A DNA stretch of 52,642 bases from AC-32 sp049644305 (lineage in GTDB: Bacteria; Actinomycetota; Thermoleophilia; Gaiellales; Gaiellaceae), in assembly GCA_049644305.1 (NCBI GenBank), contig JBARRQ010000046.1, forward strand, positions 1 to 52,642. Reading direction: 5' to 3'. The position numbers and the translations under genes were made by a program. Under the pieces are notes generated by a model. It saw nothing but the letters and a program-made list of their open reading frames with translations. It was not told the DNA's origin and ran no database searches. This document shows, in pieces, positions 1 through 7,540 of this stretch. Position 1 is the first letter of the stretch; each line of letters opens with the position of its first letter.

Positions 1-228
1 GAGGCGTTCTCGTCGGTCGTGCTCAACTCGGTTGCGATGCTAGGCGCGGATCCGGAGCGCGTGAACGTGAACGGCGGGGCAGTGGCCCTCGGCCACCCGA
101 TCGGCGCCTCCGGAGCGAGGATCCTCGCGACAATGATCCATGAGCTGCACCGCAACGGCGGCGGGCTCGGGCTCGCGACGATCTGCTCCGGCGGCGGCCA
201 GGGCGACGCGCTGCTCATAGAAGTGTGA
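1..228 (+). CDS. Acetyl-CoA acetyltransferase (thiolase), C-terminal fragment
   Basis: Only the last 75 codons are inside the window; the gene begins upstream. The fragment carries the two C-terminal thiolase signatures: NVNGGAVALGHPIGASGAR, with the catalytic His of the GHP loop, and CSGGGQGDA, with the Cys that acts as general base. The enzyme condenses two acetyl-CoA or cleaves 3-ketoacyl-CoA in the cytosol. The next gene on the same strand is a 3-hydroxyacyl-CoA dehydrogenase, which uses or makes the thiolase product, so the pair fits beta-oxidation or acetoacetyl-CoA metabolism. The family is certain; chain-length preference cannot be told from this fragment. Confidence 0.93.
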   Translation, partial: EAFSSVVLNSVAMLGADPERVNVNGGAVALGHPIGASGARILATMIHELHRNGGGLGLATICSGGGQGDALLIEV

Positions 229-271
229 GCGAACGACTAACCGATCCAGCCGATGCACACGGCGGTTAGAC

Positions 272-298
272 GGACGCCCGGGCCAAGCCCGGCCGTCC
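272..298 (+). terminator. Intergenic hairpin, possible U-less terminator
   Basis: Arms GGACG-C-CCGGGC and GCCCGG-C-CGTCC pair over 11 base pairs with one C/C mismatch around a CAA loop. It lies 44 bases after the thiolase stop and about 90 before the next promoter-like hexamer. There is no T-run, so termination is only inferred; hairpins without a U tract are common in high-GC actinobacteria. Confidence 0.4.
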
Positions 299-386
299 TC
301 TGGGTCGGCGGTCGCGAGCGACGCCTCGGTCGAGGTCTAGGAACGCAACAGGCCGGCATCGCGGGCGGCCGCAGGCTATAGGCCGA

Positions 387-392
387 TAGCCT
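387..392 (+). promoter_or_regulatory. Candidate -10 element TAGCCT for a leaderless transcript
   Basis: TAGCCT fits the actinobacterial TANNNT pattern and ends exactly 7 bases before the ATG at 400. Transcription would then start at or next to the start codon. No Shine-Dalgarno sequence is present. The same 7-base spacing recurs at four other genes in this window. Confidence 0.45.
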
Positions 393-399
393 CAGCGCC

Positions 400-1236
400 A
401 TGAGGTTCGAGCACGTCCTCGTGGTCGGTGCGGGGCAGATGGGCGGCGGAATCGCGCAGGTCGTCGCCGCCTCCGGCCGCCGGGTCGCGCTGTACGACGC
501 CGAGCCGGGCGCCTTCGAGCGCGCGCTGGAGACGATGCGCAGGAGCCTGACGAAGCTCGCCGAGAAGGGCGGGGCGGACCCGGACGAGGTGCTCGGCCGG
601 ATCGAGTCCGCCGGCGATCTCGTTCCTGCAGATCTCATGATCGAGGCCGTCGTCGAGGACGCCGCGGTGAAGGAGGACGTCTTCCGCCGTGCAGACGAGA
701 CGCTGCCGCCCGACGCGATCCTCGCCTCCAACACTTCCTCGATCCCGATCAGCTCGCTCGCGGCGGCGACGGCGCGGCCCGATCGGGTGATCGGCATGCA
801 CTTCTTCAATCCCGTGCCCGTGCTGCAGCTGGTCGAGATCGTGCGCGGGCGTGAGACCTCTGACGAGACGGCCGAGGCGATCACGGAGCTGGCGCGAGAG
901 CTCGGCAAGACGCCCGCGGTCGCGAACGACTCTCCCGGATTCGTCTCGAACCGGATCCTGATGCCCTTCATCAACGAGGCGGCCTGGGCGCTCCACGACG
1001 GCGTCGCCGAGGCCGAGGCGATCGACACCATCGCGAAGCTCGGCTTCAACCACCCCCTGGGGCCGCTTGCGCTCGCCGACCTGATCGGCCTCGATACCTG
1101 CATCGCGATCATGGAGGTTTTACGGCGTGGCCTGGGTGACGAGCGCTACTCACCATGCCCGTTGTTCCAAAAGCTTGTCGATGCAGGGAAATTGGGCCGC
1201 AAGTCCGGGGCGGGTTTCTACATCTATCAGTCATAG
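400..1236 (+). CDS. hbd: 3-hydroxybutyryl-CoA dehydrogenase
   Basis: A 278-residue NAD(P)-dependent 3-hydroxyacyl-CoA dehydrogenase. The N-terminus begins directly with the Rossmann strand and dinucleotide loop GAGQMGGGIAQV. The HFFNPVPVLQLVEIVRG segment carries the catalytic His of the His-Glu pair, and the C-terminal helical dimerisation domain includes NDSPGFVSNRI and the Asn of GFNHPLGP. Length matches single-function Hbd/PaaH enzymes. It oxidises 3-hydroxybutyryl-CoA to acetoacetyl-CoA, or the reverse, in the cytosol next to the thiolase gene. The ATG at 400 is chosen because the Rossmann strand starts at residue 4 and a -10-like hexamer lies 7 bases upstream. Confidence 0.93.
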   Translation: MRFEHVLVVGAGQMGGGIAQVVAASGRRVALYDAEPGAFERALETMRRSLTKLAEKGGADPDEVLGRIESAGDLVPADLMIEAVVEDAAVKEDVFRRADETLPPDAILASNTSSIPISSLAAATARPDRVIGMHFFNPVPVLQLVEIVRGRETSDETAEAITELARELGKTPAVANDSPGFVSNRILMPFINEAAWALHDGVAEAEAIDTIAKLGFNHPLGPLALADLIGLDTCIAIMEVLRRGLGDERYSPCPLFQKLVDAGKLGRKSGAGFYIYQS

Positions 1237-1283
1237 AAGTTGACTGAGCCTCGACCGAGGCAGGAACTCGAAAGGAGATTTCG

Positions 1284-2387
1284 CTGCGCCTCTTGGTGAT
1301 TGACGACGACGAGGGCCTGAGAGCTCTTCTCCGCACGACCTTCGAAGCGGTCGACGTCGAGGTGGACGAGGCGGTTGACGCCGACTCGGCCCGGGAGCGG
1401 ATCGCGGTTGCCAGACCGGACGTGATCGTGCTGGACGTGAGCATGCCCGGGACAAACGGCATCACCTACTGCGCGTTCCTCAAGAGCTCGACTGCGACGC
1501 GAGACATCCCGATCGTGCTGCTCACGGGCTCGAACATGGCCAACGAGACCATCGCGCGCGAGATCGGTGCCGACGCCTTCATGCTCAAGCCGTTCAGCCC
1601 GCTCGAGCTGCTCGCGGTGGTCGAGCGCCTCGCCGGCGGGCTCTATGCGTCGCCGTTCCGCGCGAGCGGCAAGCGACTGCCGGACGAGCAGCTCCTTCTC
1701 TACGCCCGCGACCTGCGACATCTCCTCGAGCTCGAACGCGGCCAGAGGAGACTCCTCGAGCGCGCCTACCACGAGACCGTCACCGTTCTCGCGAGCGCGC
1801 TCGAGTCGAAGGACACAGGGACCGGCGAGCACTCGCAGCGCGTTCATTCCTATGCGGCGGAGCTGGCCAGGGAACTTGCTCCGGAGGTGGCGGAGGACGA
1901 GAGCGTCGCGTACGGCTTCATGCTCCACGACATCGGGAAGATCGGGATTCCCGATCACATCCTCCAGAAGCCGGGCCCGCTGACGAACCCCGAGCGGCGG
2001 CTGATGCAGACGCACACGGTGCTCGGCGAGCAGATGCTCCGTGGCGTGACGCTTCTCCAGGGTGGAGGCCTCGAGGTTGTACGGTCACACCACGAGCGCT
2101 GGGACGGCCAGGGATACCCCGACAGGCGTGTGGGCGCCGAGATTCCGATGGCGGCGCGCGTCTTTGCGGTCGCGGACGCACTCGACGCGATGACGAGCGA
2201 CCGGCCGTACCGGTCGGCCATCGACTGGGCCGACGCCGGAACGGAGATCGTCGATCAGTCGGGCCGCCAGTTCGACCCGGACGTCGTCGAGGCGTTCAGG
2301 GCCCGCGAGCCGGCGCTCCGGAGGATCCACCGGGAGGTCTCCGCCCGGCGCTCGCTCAGCCTCGCCTCGAGCCAGGCGCTTCACTAG
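1284..2387 (+). CDS. Response regulator with HD-GYP output domain
   Basis: About 367 residues: an N-terminal CheY-like receiver (roughly 1-120; LVIDDDEG acidic pocket, phosphoacceptor Asp in VLDVSMPG, conserved Lys in LKPFSP), a helical linker, and an HD-GYP domain. The latter has HDIGKIG and the HHERWDGQGYP signature, so it is a probable cyclic-di-GMP phosphodiesterase of the RpfG type. The start is unusual. The first ATG/GTG/TTG-type codon in frame (TTG 1293) would cut the first receiver strand, whereas CTG at 1284 lies 6 bases after a strong AAAGGAG at 1271-1277 and gives the canonical LRLLVIDDD start. I therefore use CTG. The stop codon shares the tetranucleotide CTAG with the convergent gene's stop. 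Confidence 0.9.
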   Translation: MRLLVIDDDEGLRALLRTTFEAVDVEVDEAVDADSARERIAVARPDVIVLDVSMPGTNGITYCAFLKSSTATRDIPIVLLTGSNMANETIAREIGADAFMLKPFSPLELLAVVERLAGGLYASPFRASGKRLPDEQLLLYARDLRHLLELERGQRRLLERAYHETVTVLASALESKDTGTGEHSQRVHSYAAELARELAPEVAEDESVAYGFMLHDIGKIGIPDHILQKPGPLTNPERRLMQTHTVLGEQMLRGVTLLQGGGLEVVRSHHERWDGQGYPDRRVGAEIPMAARVFAVADALDAMTSDRPYRSAIDWADAGTEIVDQSGRQFDPDVVEAFRAREPALRRIHREVSARRSLSLASSQALH

Positions 2388-2806
2388 ATGCTCGGCGCAG
2401 ACGGCCCTGTCGGGGCGGTCTGATGCCAGAGGACGATCTTCCCCTGAACCACCTTGAAGATCGCCGTCGCCTGCTGCCCGGGCCCATCGCAGCGACTATT
2501 AGGCCGGTCGCCGAGCTCGAACGTCGCGGTTGCGGTCTGGCCCCGGCTGCGGATCGAGACGATTCGGCCAGAGCACGGCAGAGCGGCGTTCCAGGCGACA
2601 GCGTCCTCGTGCGTTCGCAAGGTCAGGACGTGCTGTCCCTGAACCACCTCGGCGCCGCTCGCAAAGAGCGTGGCGGCCGTGTTGTTGTCGTCGTGGTTCA
2701 AGGCCTCGCTCCAGGCCCGGACCACGCTCTCAGTCGAGGGCGATGCCCCACCGCAGCCGGCCAGCAAGGCGATCGCGGCCAGTGCGCACGCGGTCCCGAT
2801 CTTCAG
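2384..2806 (-). CDS. Small predicted lipoprotein
   Basis: About 140 residues with a short hydrophobic signal (KIGTACALAAIALLAGC) ending in an LAGC lipobox, so it is probably lipid-anchored outside the membrane. The mature part, with ESVVRAWSEALNHDDNNTAATLFA near its start, resembles NTF2/SnoaL-like small folds, but that is an impression only. No function is assigned. No ATG or GTG lies in frame at the signal. The best start is CTG at 2806, which overlaps the TGA stop of the upstream Rieske gene as CTGA and implies coupled translation. The downstream TTG at 2767 would remove the signal peptide. Confidence 0.7.
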   Translation of the reverse strand: MKIGTACALAAIALLAGCGGASPSTESVVRAWSEALNHDDNNTAATLFASGAEVVQGQHVLTLRTHEDAVAWNAALPCSGRIVSIRSRGQTATATFELGDRPNSRCDGPGQQATAIFKVVQGKIVLWHQTAPTGPSAPSI

Positions 2807-3852
2807 TCGAGCGCCTCTCGCACCAGGCCTTGAAAGTGGGCCAGCAGCCGTTCGCTCCGTGGCAGCAGCCGCCCGCCGTCTAGCAGGCCGGAGCCAACCC
2901 CGAGCTGGACGGACTCGACGAGACGGCGGTCTTCGAGGCCGACCTGGTCGTCGAATGCGACGAGCTCATCGACGGCGTCTTCGGAGACGTCGGCGGCAAA
3001 GAAGTAGTCGAACCACCCGGCCGTCCGCGCGGGCCCGAGCGGAACGAGCGCGCCCGCTACGAGATTCTGCGGGCCTGGCAACGCGTAGAGCTTGGTCAGC
3101 GGCCACAGCCAGTGAAACTGGCCTTCGAGGACGCTACCGCCGTCGGGATCGGATCCACGACGCAGCGGCCCAAACTGGCTCGAGCCGAGCTCGTGTGTCT
3201 CGAGCCGGTAGGCCTCGGGTGTGACGTCGACGACGGCGCTGAAGCCGGGATGGGCAATGGGGCAGTGGTAGCACTCGAGGTAGTTCTCGACTGTGATCTT
3301 CCAGTTGCAGCCGACCTCGAACTCGGTGCGCCGGCGAAAGCTCAGGGCCTCGACGTCGATCCCGGCGGCGGCGAAGTATCCCGGCACGGGGCCGAGGAGC
3401 TCTGCGAGCGGTGGCGCTTCGGGGTCCGGCGTGACGAAGACGAGAGGGCCCCACGTCTCGACGCGGAGCTCCAGGAGAGCGATGTCCTCCGTCTCGAAGC
3501 CCGGCTCGGTCTGCGAGCGGGGCGCGGCGCGCAGCCGGCCGTCAAGGTCGTACGTCCAGGCGTGGTAGCCGCACTGGAGGGTCTCGCGGTTGCCGTTCCC
3601 TTCGACGAGGATCGAGCCGCGGTGGCGACACACGTTCAGGAACGCGCGCAGTTGCTCATCGCGGCCGCGCACGACGACGACGGGCACGTGGCCTGCCCGG
3701 CAGGTCAGGTAGTCGCCGGCTCGTGCGACCCGCTCGGCTTGCCCCGCGTAGTGCCAGGCGCGGCGAAAGATCCGCTCCTGCTCCCGAGGCAAGAGCTCCG
3801 GGTCGGAGTACCAGCTCCAAGGGAGCGTCTCCTGCGCCGTTCGGGGAGCCAA
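2803..3852 (-). CDS. Rieske 2Fe-2S aromatic ring-hydroxylating oxygenase, alpha subunit
   Basis: About 349 residues. The N-terminal Rieske domain has CRH followed 16 residues later by CGYH, the Cys2-His2 cluster ligands. The C-terminal domain carries ECYHCPIAHPGF, giving the two His ligands of the mononuclear iron, and EDRRLVESVQ with the likely Asp ligand. Members hydroxylate aromatic rings or demethylate small substrates using a separate reductase; no reductase gene is nearby, so the substrate is unknown. The open frame continues upstream without a stop, but homology starts near TLPWSWYSDPELL. TTG at 3852 is the best start; a minus-strand TATAGT (3868-3863) ends 10 bases before it. The gene is divergent from acyl-CoA dehydrogenase. 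Confidence 0.85.
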   Translation of the reverse strand: MAPRTAQETLPWSWYSDPELLPREQERIFRRAWHYAGQAERVARAGDYLTCRAGHVPVVVVRGRDEQLRAFLNVCRHRGSILVEGNGNRETLQCGYHAWTYDLDGRLRAAPRSQTEPGFETEDIALLELRVETWGPLVFVTPDPEAPPLAELLGPVPGYFAAAGIDVEALSFRRRTEFEVGCNWKITVENYLECYHCPIAHPGFSAVVDVTPEAYRLETHELGSSQFGPLRRGSDPDGGSVLEGQFHWLWPLTKLYALPGPQNLVAGALVPLGPARTAGWFDYFFAADVSEDAVDELVAFDDQVGLEDRRLVESVQLGVGSGLLDGGRLLPRSERLLAHFQGLVREALD

Positions 3853-3862
3853 ATCGGGCCCG

Positions 3863-3870
3863 ACTATACT
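3863..3870. promoter_or_regulatory. Overlapping divergent -10 elements (ACTATACT)
   Basis: The plus strand reads TATACT at 3865-3870 and the minus strand reads TATAGT at 3868-3863, so one 8-base site could serve as the -10 box in both directions. It lies between the Rieske gene (TTG 10 bases away) and a small ORF (ATG 8 bases away) that precedes the acyl-CoA dehydrogenase gene. Recognition is by pattern only. Confidence 0.4.
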
Positions 3871-3878
3871 CGCCGCCG

Positions 3879-3947
3879 ATGCCGATCCGAACTGCGCTCC
3901 GGTGCGCGGGCGGCGCTGCGCCTCAAGCGGCGAAACCGGACGCGTAG
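3879..3947 (+). CDS. Possible 22-residue upstream ORF (leader peptide)
   Basis: ATG at 3879 lies 8 bases after TATACT, so its message could be leaderless. The frame runs 22 codons, ends in TAG at 3945-3947, and the GTG start of acyl-CoA dehydrogenase follows after a single base. That arrangement would couple translation of the enzyme to the small ORF by re-initiation. The peptide is Ala/Pro/Arg-rich with no recognisable domain. It may be chance, since GC-rich leaders often contain open frames. Confidence 0.35.
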   Translation: MPIRTALRCAGGAAPQAAKPDA

Positions 3948-3948
3948 C

Positions 3949-5112
3949 GTGGACTTCTCGCTGAGCCCCGACCAACGGGAGATCCAGTCGCTTGCCCGCG
4001 AGTTCGCCCAGTCCGAGATCGAGCCGAACGCAGGTGCGTGGGACCGGGAGCACGGCTTTCCGCGGGAGCTTCTCGCCAAGCTGGCGGAGCTCGGACTGCT
4101 CGGAGTCTGCATTCCGGAGGAGTACGGGGGAGCGGGGGCGGACTTTCTCTCCTACGTCCTCGTGCTCGAGGAGCTCTCCCGCGCGGATGCGGGCGTCGGC
4201 GTGACCGTGGCCGTGCACACGAGCGCCGTCACGCTCCCGATCCTCATGTTCGGCAACGACGAGCAGCGCAGCCGCTTCGTTCCTGCACTCGCACGAGGCG
4301 AGACAATCGGGGCCTTCGCGCTCACCGAGCCCGAAGCGGGCTCGGATGCCGGCTCGTTGCGGACGGCCGCCGTGCCCGACGGGGAGGGCTGGAGGATCTC
4401 CGGCTCGAAGCAATGGATCACGAACGGAGGCTTCGGCGGAACCGTGCTGCTGTTCGCGCGCACCGACCCCGAGACTCCTGGCCCGAGGGGAGTTTCTGCG
4501 TTCATCCTCGACGGGAAGCATGTCCGGGTCACGCGAGAGGAAGAGAAGCTCGGGCTCAACTCGTCCTCTACGGTCGATCTCGTCATCGAAGGCGCAGAGA
4601 TCGGCCGCGACCGCCTTCTCCACGAGGAGGGCAAGGGTTTCGCCGTTGCGATGGCGACGCTCGACGGCGGGCGGATCGGAATTGCCGCGCAGGCCCTCGG
4701 GATCACGCAGGCTGCGTACGACGTAGCCTGCGCATACGCGCAGGAGCGGCGCCAGTTCGGCCGGCGGCTGGCCGACTTCCAGGCGATTCAGTGGAAGCTC
4801 GTCGACATGGCGACCGAGATCGATGCGGCGCGTCTGCTCGTCTACCGCGCGGCCGGGCTGAAGCAGGATGGACGCCCGCACAGCGAGGAAGGGGCGAAGG
4901 CAAAGCTGTTCGCCTCCGAGATGGCCCGGCGGCAGACGGCCGAGGCGATCCAGATTCTGGGTGGCTATGGCTACACGAAGGAGTTCCCGGTCGAGCGCTA
5001 CTACCGAGACGCCAAGGTCACCGAGATCTACGAAGGGACGAGCGAGATCCAGCGGCTCGTGATCGCGCGCTCCGTCCTCGGCAAGAGTCGCCGCGAGCCC
5101 GCGCAGGGATGA
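3949..5112 (+). CDS. Acyl-CoA dehydrogenase
   Basis: 387 residues, the normal size for the short/medium-chain family. It starts at the typical VDFSLSPDQREIQ and shows the three-domain fold: helical N-domain, central beta-domain with FALTEPEAGSDAGS and WITNGG, and C-terminal helical domain with RRQFG, QILGGYGYTKEFPVERYYRD and YEGTSEIQRLVIAR. The Glu of YEGTSEIQ matches the catalytic base position in butyryl-type enzymes. It desaturates acyl-CoA using FAD and passes electrons to ETF, which is encoded at 22.5-24.3 kb. The long frame upstream of GTG 3949 has no homology to the family. No Shine-Dalgarno sequence is seen. Confidence 0.93.
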   Translation: MDFSLSPDQREIQSLAREFAQSEIEPNAGAWDREHGFPRELLAKLAELGLLGVCIPEEYGGAGADFLSYVLVLEELSRADAGVGVTVAVHTSAVTLPILMFGNDEQRSRFVPALARGETIGAFALTEPEAGSDAGSLRTAAVPDGEGWRISGSKQWITNGGFGGTVLLFARTDPETPGPRGVSAFILDGKHVRVTREEEKLGLNSSSTVDLVIEGAEIGRDRLLHEEGKGFAVAMATLDGGRIGIAAQALGITQAAYDVACAYAQERRQFGRRLADFQAIQWKLVDMATEIDAARLLVYRAAGLKQDGRPHSEEGAKAKLFASEMARRQTAEAIQILGGYGYTKEFPVERYYRDAKVTEIYEGTSEIQRLVIARSVLGKSRREPAQG

Positions 5113-5183
5113 CGTCTTGGATTGTTCACGCGCGTCACCAGGGATCCCACCGCCCCTCCCACCGGCAGCCTATGTCCGAAAAT

Positions 5184-5199
5184 GTCACGTGTCTGTGAC
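5184..5199 (+). promoter_or_regulatory. Inverted repeat GTCAC-N6-GTGAC upstream of the cobalamin adenosyltransferase
   Basis: The 5-base arms are separated by 6 bases and sit about 60 bases before the GTG start of the PduO-type gene. The size and spacing fit a dimeric repressor or activator site; the bound protein is unknown. No cobalamin riboswitch core could be recognised here. Confidence 0.3.
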
Positions 5200-5259
5200 G
5201 TGATTGTCTGGGAACCGTGACGATCTTTCCTCGGCGAAGGCGAGAATGAGGCTCTCGCG

Positions 5260-5838
5260 GTGACCAGGAAGCGCGACGAGCCTGTACGCCTTACCAAGAT
5301 CTACACGCGCGGCGGCGACCACGGCGAGACGAGCCTCGGCGACGGCTCGCGGGTCTCGAAGCTCGATCCGCGCGTTGCGGCGTACGGGGCCGTCGACGAG
5401 CTCAACGCGACCCTCGGGGTCGTGCTCGCCGGCGAGCTGCCTACCGCGTTTCAGGAGCCCGTCGAACGGATTCAGAACGAGCTCTTCGATGTGGGTGCCG
5501 ATCTCTCCGTGCCCTATTCGGAAACGGACGCGCGCCTGCGGATCGCGCAGCGGCAGATCGACGAGCTCGAGCGGCTCTGTGACCGGTTCAACGCTGAGCT
5601 GCCCGAGCTGAAGAGCTTCGTCCTCCCGGGCGGAACCGAGGCGGCCGCGCGGCTGCACGTCGCCCGCGCCGTCTGCCGGCGCGCGGAGCTCGCTGTCCAC
5701 GCGGCTGCCTCGGAGGTCTCGATCAACCCGCTTGCCGCCGTCTACCTGAACCGGCTTTCGGACCTACTCTTCATCCTCGCCCGTGCAGCGAACTCCGGAC
5801 ACGAAGAACCCCTCTGGAGACCGGGAGAGTCGTTCTAG
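5260..5838 (+). CDS. pduO: Cob(I)alamin adenosyltransferase, PduO type
   Basis: 192 residues of the PduO/MMAB family. The N-terminal nucleotide-binding segment TRGGDHGETSLGDG is followed by DPRVAAYGAVDELNATLG, and the later helices contain FVLPGG and the ARAVCRRAELAVHAA helix typical of the trimeric enzyme. It transfers adenosyl from ATP to cob(I)alamin, making the coenzyme needed by methylmalonyl-CoA mutase, which is encoded at 18.3 and 21.4 kb. GTG at 5260 is the first start that keeps the whole conserved TKIYTRGGDHG region. There is no cobalamin biosynthesis cluster around it. Confidence 0.92.
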   Translation: MTRKRDEPVRLTKIYTRGGDHGETSLGDGSRVSKLDPRVAAYGAVDELNATLGVVLAGELPTAFQEPVERIQNELFDVGADLSVPYSETDARLRIAQRQIDELERLCDRFNAELPELKSFVLPGGTEAAARLHVARAVCRRAELAVHAAASEVSINPLAAVYLNRLSDLLFILARAANSGHEEPLWRPGESF

Positions 5839-5944
5839 TCAACGTCCAGGTGTCTGCTCGAGCGGTTTCAGACTAGAAGGCATCGGGAATGTTCACTCGC
5901 GTTACCTGAGCCCCCACTTAGGTCAAGTCAACTCGGAGGCCCCC

Positions 5945-6877
5945 ATGATTCGCGTTCTCTCGAGCGCTCTCGCGTTCACCGTACTGGCGTTGTCTGGACC
6001 GACGGCACACGCAGCGCCGAACTCTGCCGTTCCGGATCTCACCGGCGAAGCGTTCGTCGCGTCGGCCATTCCGGCGCGGGGAACGTCGCAGGCGACCGGC
6101 ACCTGCACACCGTTCGGTCAGTCGATGTACACCTTTCACGTCACCGGCGAGGCGATCGGCCCCTATTCCGGGACCTTCGTCGAAGACGGGACGTTCACGC
6201 TCGGTCCGATCACCGGTCTCGCCCTCGTCAGCTTCGATGCCACCTTCACCATCACGTCGGATGCCGGCACGGTTACCGGCACGAAGACGCTCGCCCCCGA
6301 CGTGGGTCCGGTGAACGTGGGGGTTTGCGGGATCTTCACAGGGTTTGTTCCAAACGCTCCGGATTCGTTCGACCTCCAGGCACCTGCTCGTTACACGGCG
6401 CAACTGGACACGCCTTCCGGCCGCGCAAGCGACTCAGGCGAGACAGTCGTCAGCTACCAGGACATGCAGGTCCGCGATGTCCCGAACATCAACACGTTCA
6501 ACTTCACCGAGAACTTCACCTCGGACGCGTTCCTGGCAGCGCAGGGCCAGAAGACGACGGGCGGCGGCAGGATCGCGCCCGACGTTTCCTTTGGCTTCGT
6601 CGCCATGCGCAACAACCTTCAGGGCAACTGCAGCGTCGATGACCACACCCTCGACGTCCACGTCAAGTGCCTCGACGTGACGAGCTATGGCCAGTTCGGC
6701 AATCAGGCCACCTTCACCGGACACGCGGCTGTTGACGGCGTCGCGACGACGTACCGGATCCACGTGGAGGATGGTGGAGAGCCGGGAGCCGGCGTCGACA
6801 CCTTCACGATCCAAACCCAGAATGGCTATTCGGCTTCAGGCCCGCTGACTGCGGGGAATGTCCAAGTGAAGGGCTGA
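5945..6877 (+). CDS. Secreted beta-rich protein of unknown function
   Basis: 310 residues from the ATG at 5945, which follows GGAGG at 5935-5939, one of the few clear Shine-Dalgarno sites in the window. Residues 1-23 form a signal peptide ending THAA, so the protein is exported. The rest is rich in Thr, Gly and aromatic residues and looks all-beta. The C-terminal third has GGGRI, SFGFVAM and YRIHVEDGGEPGAGVDTFTI, a pattern I associate with the small domain called post-COAP-1 in secreted actinobacterial proteins; that match is from memory. Cysteines are few and could form disulfides. No enzyme motif is visible. Confidence 0.8.
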   Translation: MIRVLSSALAFTVLALSGPTAHAAPNSAVPDLTGEAFVASAIPARGTSQATGTCTPFGQSMYTFHVTGEAIGPYSGTFVEDGTFTLGPITGLALVSFDATFTITSDAGTVTGTKTLAPDVGPVNVGVCGIFTGFVPNAPDSFDLQAPARYTAQLDTPSGRASDSGETVVSYQDMQVRDVPNINTFNFTENFTSDAFLAAQGQKTTGGGRIAPDVSFGFVAMRNNLQGNCSVDDHTLDVHVKCLDVTSYGQFGNQATFTGHAAVDGVATTYRIHVEDGGEPGAGVDTFTIQTQNGYSASGPLTAGNVQVKG

Positions 6878-6897
6878 ATGCACCGTGAGCCGGCCGG

Positions 6898-7536
6898 TCA
6901 GCGGATCGGCGTGATCTTCCCGGCGAGGACCATGCTGCGCGCATCCGCCCCGGACGGCGAGTAGACCTCGACCTGGTACTTCGCGCCGGGGTAACTGAAG
7001 TACACGCTCGTCGGTGTCTTCGTGTTGAAGACAGCAAGCCCGCCGTTCGCGAGCGAGAAGGAGACACCGCCTGATCGTTTGGCCGCGCGCTGAAGGTCCG
7101 CAAACGAGTTCGTCCGCGCGTAGGTCCCGACGACCAAGAACTTGGGCCGTTTGTCGCCGGCCTTGACGCCTGCCGAGAGGTAGCGGATGAAGATCTGGCC
7201 GTGCGTCGTCGTCAACTCGTATGAGAAGCCGTCCTTCGGGCCGGCCCAGAAGACGGGGTAGCTGACCGAGCCTGCCAGGTGCTTGAGCTGTGCCTGCGAG
7301 ACGAGCGTCGGCCCGCCGCTCGGAGGGGTAGCCGTATTCCCTGAGCCGCCGACGAGCACCATCCAGAGAACAACGATTGCCGCAACCGCGACCGCTGCGC
7401 CCAGCACGAAGAGCTGGAGGTGCGGCTGCTGAAGGCGACGAGAGTGCTGCCCTGGGCGAGCGACGTCCTCGGTCATCGGCGGAGGGCTTCCCGCTCGAGT
7501 CCGAGGTTCCTGCTGCACGCGGTCGACGGTCGTCAC
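6898..7536 (-). CDS. Membrane-anchored protein of unknown function
   Basis: 212 residues: a basic, Pro-rich cytoplasmic N-terminus, one membrane helix at about 42-63 (LFVLGAAVAVAAIVVLWMVLVGG), then an external domain of about 145 residues with no recognised motif. The GTG at 7536 starts 4 bases after the stop of the collagen-like gene, so the two are probably co-transcribed and coupled. An ATG at 7476 is an alternative start and keeps the helix. Its position suggests a role alongside the collagen-like surface protein, but nothing in the sequence proves it. Confidence 0.75.
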   Translation of the reverse strand: MTTVDRVQQEPRTRAGSPPPMTEDVARPGQHSRRLQQPHLQLFVLGAAVAVAAIVVLWMVLVGGSGNTATPPSGGPTLVSQAQLKHLAGSVSYPVFWAGPKDGFSYELTTTHGQIFIRYLSAGVKAGDKRPKFLVVGTYARTNSFADLQRAAKRSGGVSFSLANGGLAVFNTKTPTSVYFSYPGAKYQVEVYSPSGADARSMVLAGKITPIR

Positions 7537-7540
7537 GTGG

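Noticed and set aside
5113..5259. Possible cobalamin riboswitch for the adenosyltransferase
   Set aside because: No B12-box-like conserved core was seen; only a small inverted repeat is present.
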